From NCBI RefSeq assembly GCF_001015195.1, contig NZ_LDES01000042.1:1-64000 (forward strand): DNA of 64,000 nt. Direction: 5' to 3'. The DNA is from Sphingomonas sp. Y57. GTDB lineage: Bacteria > Pseudomonadota > Alphaproteobacteria > Sphingomonadales > Sphingomonadaceae. Made by a program: the position numbers and the translations under genes. The notes beneath the pieces were generated by a model that saw only the letters and a program-made list of their open reading frames with translations, did not search any database and was not told the origin of the DNA. Positions 58,931 through 64,000 of the stretch are shown in pieces (the first letter of the stretch is position 1; the number at the start of each line of letters is the position of its first letter).

Positions 58931-59365
58931 TCAGACCAGCTCGGCGGGCAGCGGCTTGTCCTCGCCCTCGCTGTCCCAGCCCATCGCAGCGATCTGCCAG
59001 TCGCCATCGCTGCGAACGAGCAGGAAGCCGTTCGCCCCCCTGCCGACAGGACCACCGTCGATCTGCGCCTGATAGCTGCCGATCGCCACGGCCAGGTTGC
59101 CGAACACCTTGACGACCGTCTTGTTGGCGCGCTCGTCGAAGGTCTTCATACCCCCGCTCTCATATTGCCCGCGCATCCGGCCGACGAAGGTTTCGATATC
59201 GGTGGGGCTGACCGGCCTGGCGGAGGGCGCGAGGATCGCATCCTTTCGCACCGCCGCGGCGAAGGCGGTGAAATCGGGTGCCTTGTCGGCAGACCAGCTG
59301 ATAGCTTCGAACATCTGCTCGATGATCTCGCGGATGCGCGCTTCGTCCTTCGCATAATCGGCCAT
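58931..59365 (-). CDS. SnoaL/NTF2-like (DUF4440-type) protein
   Basis: The 144-residue protein begins DYAKDEARIREIIEQMFEAI, the first helix of the NTF2-like cone fold. It continues with a beta-rich half ending AAMGWDSEGED. These proteins bind or isomerise small hydrophobic molecules; no catalytic residue is obvious here. ATG 59365 follows AAAGGAA. The gene lies 16 bases after the molybdenum-hydroxylase large subunit and 89 bases before the LAL regulator gene, so it probably belongs to that transcript. Confidence 0.8.
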   Translation of the reverse strand: MADYAKDEARIREIIEQMFEAISWSADKAPDFTAFAAAVRKDAILAPSARPVSPTDIETFVGRMRGQYESGGMKTFDERANKTVVKVFGNLAVAIGSYQAQIDGGPVGRGANGFLLVRSDGDWQIAAMGWDSEGEDKPLPAELV

Positions 59366-59381
59366 GGGGCATTCCTTTCGT

Positions 59382-61703
59382 TCAGCTGTGGATAAGGGTT
59401 TCGGGGCGGATGGGCAGTCGGTTGACGGCGTCACCGGCGACTTCACCCAGTGCGTCGCGTATCGCGTTGGCGATCGCGGCCGGTATCGGGATCGTGCCGC
59501 TTTCGCCGACGCCTTTCGCACCGTTGGGAAAAAAGGGGGACGGAGTCTCCAGGTGGACGAGCGCGATCGGGGGCACATCGGCAGCGAAGGGCAGGGGATA
59601 GTCGCGCATGCAGCGCGTGACGGGCTGGCCGGCCGCGTCATGGTCGAGCCCCTCGTAGAGCGCGGCACCGATCCCCTGGACAATCCCGCCGATCACCTGC
59701 GCCTCGACGAGCGCCGGATTGATCTGCCGCCCGCAATCGTGACCAAATCCTATATCGCGCACGTCGACCAGCCCGGTCTCGCGATCGACCTCGACCTCGG
59801 CCAGCGCGACGCCATATGTGATGGCGAGCGCGGCGGGATCGAAGCTGGCGCGGGCATCGAGGCCGGGTTCCATGCCATCGGGAAGGTCGTGGGCGAGATA
59901 GGCGACACGCGCGACCCGGGCAATCGACACGCGGCGCGCGGCGTCACCCGTCACCTGCACGCCGCCCTGGCTGAGCTCGACCTCGTCGGGCGTCGAGCCG
60001 AGGAGGTGAGCACCGATCGCGCAGATCTTCTCGCGGAGCCGCCCCGCGGCAAGCATCACGGCCGAACCGCCGATCCCTGTCCCCCGGCTGCCGCCGCTGC
60101 CATAGGCGGTATAAGGGCAGGCCCGGGTATCGCCATGGACGACGGTGACGTCCTCCTCGGGCATCGTCAGTTCGGCGGCGCAGACCTGTTGCAGCACCCG
60201 CTCGACGCCCTGGCCCATCGGCGTCTGGCCGGTAAAGACGACGACTTGTCCGCTTGGCTCCATGCGGAGCGTGGCAATATCGAAGCCGCCGGAGTTTATG
60301 CCGATCATGCCGCACAGCGCGGAGGGGCCGAGATTGGTCGGTTCGACATAGAAGGCGAGGCCGACGCCGACCGCGCGTCCCTGCGCCCGTGCAGCGCGTG
60401 CACGGTCTCTTCGCGCTCCATAATCAAAGGCGTCGAGTGCGAGATCCAGCATCTCCTCGTAGCGGCCGCTGTCGAGCAGCAGCAACCCGGTCGCGGAGGC
60501 CGCCGGCATCGCGTCGGGCGGGACGAGGTTGCGACGGCGCAACTCGGCCGGGTCGATGCCGATCCGGCGTGCCGCGTCATCCAGAGCGCGTTCGAGCGCG
60601 AAATTGACTTCCGGCGTGCCATAGCCGCGATAGGCGCCGGTCGGCGTCTTGTTGGTCACGACGACCCGGGTCGCGACATGGACGTTGGCGATACGATAGG
60701 CGCCCGTGACCATCATCGCGCCGGCCCACGCCGCACCGACCGAAGCGGCGTACGGTTCCGCCCCCTTGTCCAGGGTGATGAGCGCCTTGAGGCCAAGGAT
60801 GCGTCCGTCCTCCGACAGCGCCAGATCGATGTCGACCACCTCGTCGCGCCCGGGCACGCAGGCGACGAAGGACTCGGATCGGCTTTCGATCCAGCGCACC
60901 GTGGCGCGGAGCCGGAGTGCGAGGTGGGCGAGCAATATCTCCTCGCCATAGGGGCAGGACTTCGACCCGAACGCACCGCCGACGTCGGGCGCGATCACCC
61001 GGATGCGATGCTCGGCGATGTCGAGGCACCAGGCGATTGCCTCGCGCACCTGGTGGGGGGCCTGGGTCGAGCTGTGAAGGGTGATGCCGTCCTGTGCCGG
61101 ATCATAAGCGGCGAGCACGCCGCGCGTCTCCAGCGAATGGGCCGAGACCCGGCCCGACACGTAACGGCCGGAGATGCAAACCGGCGCGCCCACGAAGGCC
61201 AGGTCGGGCTCTCCGCCGCTCCACTCGGCCGACGCAACGATATTGTCGGGCCACTCGTCGTAGAGCAGGGGCGCATCGGTGGCCAACGCCACCTCGATCG
61301 AGGTGACTAGGGGGCGCGGCGCATAGGTGATCCGCACCAGCGCGGCGGCATCGCGCGCTATCGCCTCGCTTTCGGCCACGACGATGGCGATCGGCTCGCC
61401 GACATAGCGGACCCGGCCATGCGCCAGCGCCCGCAGTCCCGACCGGCGCTGTCCCGGCACGTCCCAGATGACGGGGGGAGGCTGGATCGCGGCAAGAATA
61501 TCGCCGCCGTCCAGCACCAGGCGGACTCCGGCGGCGGCCCGGGCCGCGGCCGCATCGACGGTGATATCGGCGTGCGCCTGGGCGCTGCGTACAACGACCG
61601 CATGGAGCATGCCGGGCATATGCAGATCGGCGACATAACGGCCGCGCCCTTCAAGGAAACGTCGCGCCGACGGACGGGCATAGCCGGGCATGCCTGCGGT
61701 CAT
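59382..61703 (-). CDS. Xanthine dehydrogenase-family molybdopterin-binding large subunit (CoxL-like)
   Basis: The 773-residue subunit hydroxylates its substrate at the molybdenum cofactor. The short N-terminal domain has SARRFLEGRGRYVADLHMPG (in part). The cofactor-binding core has DVGGAFGSKSC, the loop GAYRGYGTPE near the Mo site, and the catalytic glutamate in KGVGESG near the C-terminus. The GAYRGYG loop differs from the AYRCSFR loop of true CO dehydrogenase, so CO is not the substrate. It ends 16 bases before the NTF2-like gene, and its start overlaps the 2Fe-2S subunit gene by four bases. Confidence 0.92.
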   Translation of the reverse strand: MTAGMPGYARPSARRFLEGRGRYVADLHMPGMLHAVVVRSAQAHADITVDAAAARAAAGVRLVLDGGDILAAIQPPPVIWDVPGQRRSGLRALAHGRVRYVGEPIAIVVAESEAIARDAAALVRITYAPRPLVTSIEVALATDAPLLYDEWPDNIVASAEWSGGEPDLAFVGAPVCISGRYVSGRVSAHSLETRGVLAAYDPAQDGITLHSSTQAPHQVREAIAWCLDIAEHRIRVIAPDVGGAFGSKSCPYGEEILLAHLALRLRATVRWIESRSESFVACVPGRDEVVDIDLALSEDGRILGLKALITLDKGAEPYAASVGAAWAGAMMVTGAYRIANVHVATRVVVTNKTPTGAYRGYGTPEVNFALERALDDAARRIGIDPAELRRRNLVPPDAMPAASATGLLLLDSGRYEEMLDLALDAFDYGARRDRARAARAQGRAVGVGLAFYVEPTNLGPSALCGMIGINSGGFDIATLRMEPSGQVVVFTGQTPMGQGVERVLQQVCAAELTMPEEDVTVVHGDTRACPYTAYGSGGSRGTGIGGSAVMLAAGRLREKICAIGAHLLGSTPDEVELSQGGVQVTGDAARRVSIARVARVAYLAHDLPDGMEPGLDARASFDPAALAITYGVALAEVEVDRETGLVDVRDIGFGHDCGRQINPALVEAQVIGGIVQGIGAALYEGLDHDAAGQPVTRCMRDYPLPFAADVPPIALVHLETPSPFFPNGAKGVGESGTIPIPAAIANAIRDALGEVAGDAVNRLPIRPETLIHS

Positions 61704-62167
61704 CGGCCGCGTCCCAACAGGTCTCGAACCGCTGCGACAATCGGCAGATAGCCGGTGCAGCGGCAGGCGACCGACGATATCCGCGCTTCCACCTCCGCGT
61801 CGCTAAGCGGCTCGGATGCATGGTCGCGAAGCAGCGCGGCGACAGTGGTGACGAAGCCTGGCGTGCAGAATCCGCATTGCAGCGCGTTGTGCCGCAGGAA
61901 GGCGTCAGCGATGGTTTCGAAGATCTCGGTGGAGGCGACACCCTCGACCGTTTCGATCGTGACGCCGTCACACTGGCCTGCCAGCGTCAGGCAGGCGCGC
62001 GCGGCGCGGCCGTCGAGCAATATGGTGCAGGCGCCGCATACGCCTTCGTCACAAGCGACATGGGTTCCGGTGAGTCCCAGTTGCTCGCGCAGCAGAACGG
62101 AAAGGCGGATCGTGGCGCTCGCTTCGACGGAGATGTCGCGGCCATTGAGGCTACAGTTGATCAGCAT
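61700..62167 (-). CDS. (2Fe-2S)-binding subunit of molybdenum hydroxylase (CoxS-like)
   Basis: The 155-residue subunit carries electrons through two [2Fe-2S] clusters. The plant-type ferredoxin cluster has C39, C44, C47 and C59 (VACDEGVCGACT). The second cluster has C98, C101, C135 and C137 (CGFCTPG and CRCTGY). ATG 62167 overlaps the FAD subunit gene by seven bases, and the stop overlaps the large-subunit gene. The longer frame to 62311 lies inside the FAD subunit gene and was not used. Confidence 0.94.
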   Translation of the reverse strand: MLINCSLNGRDISVEASATIRLSVLLREQLGLTGTHVACDEGVCGACTILLDGRAARACLTLAGQCDGVTIETVEGVASTEIFETIADAFLRHNALQCGFCTPGFVTTVAALLRDHASEPLSDAEVEARISSVACRCTGYLPIVAAVRDLLGRGR

Positions 62168-62943
62168 GGCAACTCCGCCGTCGCGAGTGCCCGGCGTGCT
62201 GCGGCTAGCGCCCATGCTCGGGTCGAATGTCCATCGAATATGGACGAGCGGGCGACGAGTGCATCGAGGAGAGCGGGGCCTTCCGCGGCTTCGATCCGGA
62301 AGGGCTGGCACGCCCCGCCGCTGACCGTCAGCCGGGCGCGTTCGGCGTCGAGCCGAACCAGCGCCATGGCGAGCGATCTGCCGCCCGATCGCCGGCGCAA
62401 TATCTCCGCGAATCCAGACCGTTCGCGCGCGGCGGGGAGGGGCAGGCGGATCGTGTTGATGAATGGCCCGTCGCCGCGTCCCGCGATCAGTTGCTCGACC
62501 GATATCCGCTCGCCCCCGATCAGGGTTACCTCCGCATCATAAGCGAGCAGGAAGGTCGATATTTCCGAGGCGGGATCGGCTAGAGCAAGGCTGCCGCCCA
62601 GTGTCGCCCGGTTGCGCACCGCGCTGTTGGCGACATGCGCGAAGCAGGCCGCGATTACGGGAAAGGCCTCGGCCAGTCCGGATTGGGCGGCGGCGATCGT
62701 CACCATCGCGCCGATGTCGACACGTCCGGAACTCCAGTCGATCCGGCCGAGTTCGGCGATCCGGCGCAAGTCGATCAGCGTGTCCGCCGGTCTACCCGGC
62801 CTATCGAGCTCGGGGATCAGCGTCTGGCCGCCGGCGAGCAACCGCGCCCCGCCTTTGTGGCGAAGAAACAGGTCGCCGGCTTCGGCGATCGTTGCGGGCA
62901 GGAAATAGCCCGTCGCCGAAGGTGCGGGAACCGGATCATTCAT
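62161..62943 (-). CDS. FAD-binding medium subunit of molybdenum hydroxylase (CoxM-like)
   Basis: The 260-residue subunit carries FAD. The nucleotide loops are RLLAGGQTLIP (about 34-44) and VRNRATLGGSLALADP (about 108-123), and the C-terminal domain is small. With the 2Fe-2S and Mo subunits it forms a three-subunit hydroxylase in the order medium, small, large. It starts 158 bases after the end of the threonine-dehydratase-like gene. That gap holds no recognisable gene. Confidence 0.92.
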   Translation of the reverse strand: MNDPVPAPSATGYFLPATIAEAGDLFLRHKGGARLLAGGQTLIPELDRPGRPADTLIDLRRIAELGRIDWSSGRVDIGAMVTIAAAQSGLAEAFPVIAACFAHVANSAVRNRATLGGSLALADPASEISTFLLAYDAEVTLIGGERISVEQLIAGRGDGPFINTIRLPLPAARERSGFAEILRRRSGGRSLAMALVRLDAERARLTVSGGACQPFRIEAAEGPALLDALVARSSIFDGHSTRAWALAAARRALATAELPC

Positions 62944-63101
62944 CGTCGCGCGCCCTCCTTCGCCGGCCTTTTGGCCATGTGCGATATGGTCGCCATCCTC
63001 GGCCGCCAGTCAAATCGTTCTTTGCTGGCTGAGGGCAGCCGAAAGAATGGATGGAAGGGCCTGCCTGTCCAAACTTAGCCAAATGGATAGGTCCGGTCGC
63101 G

Positions 63102-64000
63102 CTATTGCAGGCCGGTAGCCGTCCTTCCGGCTTCGACATGGGCGGCGAACCCGGCAATGTCGATATTGGCGCCGCAGACGATCACGCCGACACGCTGCCC
63201 TTGGAGTCGCCCGGCAAGCGGCCCGAGCAGGGCAGCGGTTGCTGCCGCAGCCGCTGGTTCGACGGCGAGCCGCGCCTCGCGGAACAGCAGGTTCATGCCC
63301 GCGCGCAGCTGATCGTCGGAAACCAGGACGATGTCATCGACCGATCGCCGGCAGAGGTCGAAGCTGTAAGGCAGCGAATAGGGCGGGGCGAGGCTGTCGG
63401 CGATCGTATCGATCCGGATATTGGTGGCCGGCTCGCCTTTCTCGAAGCTCCGGCGCATATTGTCGGCGCCCTCGGGTTCAACGCCGTACACCTGGCAATC
63501 CGGCATCAGCAGCTTGATCGCGGTGGACAGGCCACCGCACAGGCCACCGCCACCGATCGGGCAGATCACGGCATCGAGCGGCCCGGCCTGCTCGGCCCAT
63601 TCCAGACCGATTGTCGCGGTGCCAAGGGCGGTTCGTGGACCTTCGAACGGATGGACGAAGCTGCGGCCTTCATCGATCTCGATCTGCTTGGCACGCTCGA
63701 AGGCCAACGCGCCATTCTCGGCGATCACCACTTCCGCGCCCAGACGGCGGCAGCGCTCGACACGCGCCTGATTGGCGCTGGCAAGCATCACGACCTTCGC
63801 GGAGATGCCCAGTTCGCGTGCGGCATAGGCCGTCGCGATGGCGTGATTACCGGCACTGACGGCAGTGACGCCTCGCGCGCGCTCTTCAGACGAAAGGGCG
63901 AGCATGACGCTTACCGCGCCGCGCGCCTTGAAGGTGCCGGTCCGCTGGAACAGTTCCAGCTTCAGATTCACCTGCGTGTCAGCCCCGAGCCGGTCCACCA
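63102..64000 (-). CDS. PLP-dependent threonine/serine dehydratase (partial, 5' end outside the window)
   Basis: About 299 C-terminal residues of a fold-type II PLP enzyme are present. The Schiff-base lysine lies in RTGTFKARGAV, the phosphate loop is IGGGGLCGG, and AGNHA is the substrate loop. The family begins about 30-40 residues earlier, so the gene runs past the right edge. The in-frame GTG at 63998 is not taken as the start. Related enzymes are threonine dehydratase, serine racemase and hydroxyaspartate lyases. The ACT regulatory domain of biosynthetic IlvA is absent, which suggests a catabolic enzyme. Confidence 0.87.
   Translation of the reverse strand, partial: VDRLGADTQVNLKLELFQRTGTFKARGAVSVMLALSSEERARGVTAVSAGNHAIATAYAARELGISAKVVMLASANQARVERCRRLGAEVVIAENGALAFERAKQIEIDEGRSFVHPFEGPRTALGTATIGLEWAEQAGPLDAVICPIGGGGLCGGLSTAIKLLMPDCQVYGVEPEGADNMRRSFEKGEPATNIRIDTIADSLAPPYSLPYSFDLCRRSVDDIVLVSDDQLRAGMNLLFREARLAVEPAAAAATAALLGPLAGRLQGQRVGVIVCGANIDIAGFAAHVEAGRTATGLQ

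Noticed and set aside
59382-62943. Aerobic CO dehydrogenase identity for the molybdenum hydroxylase
   Set aside because: The AYRCSFR active-site loop of true CoxL is absent and no cox accessory genes are seen.

Overview
The window reads as chromosome of an alphaproteobacterium, most likely a sphingomonad (Sphingomonadaceae). The base composition is GC-rich. There are four large TonB-dependent receptors in 64 kb. A CckA-type hybrid kinase sits next to recA, and recA has a GTTC-N7-GTTC SOS box of the alphaproteobacterial type. No rRNA, tRNA, CRISPR array, insertion sequence or prophage was recognised. Genus-level placement is inference.

Layout. 1-352: an AT-rich edge with no convincing gene. 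0.35-3.8 kb: DUF983 protein, a GspN-like protein, a DsbD/ScsB-type thiol reductase and a small GTG-started DUF1289 gene. 3.75-9.2 kb (minus): PhoD phosphatase, a ZnuD-like TonB receptor and phosphoglucomutase. 9.4-12.2 kb (plus): a Rieske oxygenase translationally coupled to a phytoene-dehydrogenase-like FAD enzyme. 12.35-18.0 kb (minus): a TPR-sulfotransferase, TonB receptor and amino-acid permease operon, divergent from a secreted amidohydrolase (18.2-19.5 kb). 19.6-23.5 kb: a TonB receptor and beta-propeller phytase operon. 23.6-29.7 kb (minus): an arginine-succinyltransferase (AST) catabolic operon with two AstA paralogues, AstB, AstD and an M20 hydrolase. 29.8-33.6 kb: a TRIC-like channel, a lipoprotein, a GNAT enzyme and SppA. 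33.7-36.9 kb (minus): the circularly permuted ATP-grasp / alpha-E / transglutaminase trio. 37.1-51.3 kb: mainly housekeeping genes (lytic transglycosylase, dapA, smpB, DUF2062, M13 peptidase, cckA, recA, VOC protein, GST, cytochrome c, alaS). 51.5-64 kb (all minus): an accessory block with a putative threonine dehydratase (cut by the window edge), a molybdenum hydroxylase of three subunits, an NTF2-like protein, a large LuxR-type LAL regulator, and then a Rieske oxygenase, TonB receptor, SDR and SRPBCC operon.

How the parts work together. Several blocks pair an outer-membrane TonB receptor with enzymes expected to act on the imported or surface-bound ligand: phytase, sulfotransferase plus permease, and Rieske oxygenase plus SDR. 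The AST operon should degrade arginine to glutamate and succinate, but AstC and classical AstE are not in this window. The M20 hydrolase at the operon end is a plausible stand-in for AstE. The 51.5-64 kb block looks like an oxidative catabolic module for an unidentified compound under LAL control. Palindromic repeats of the GTCATCCC type sit in many intergenic gaps, often between convergent genes, and two copies of a longer repeat of about 120-140 bp are present.
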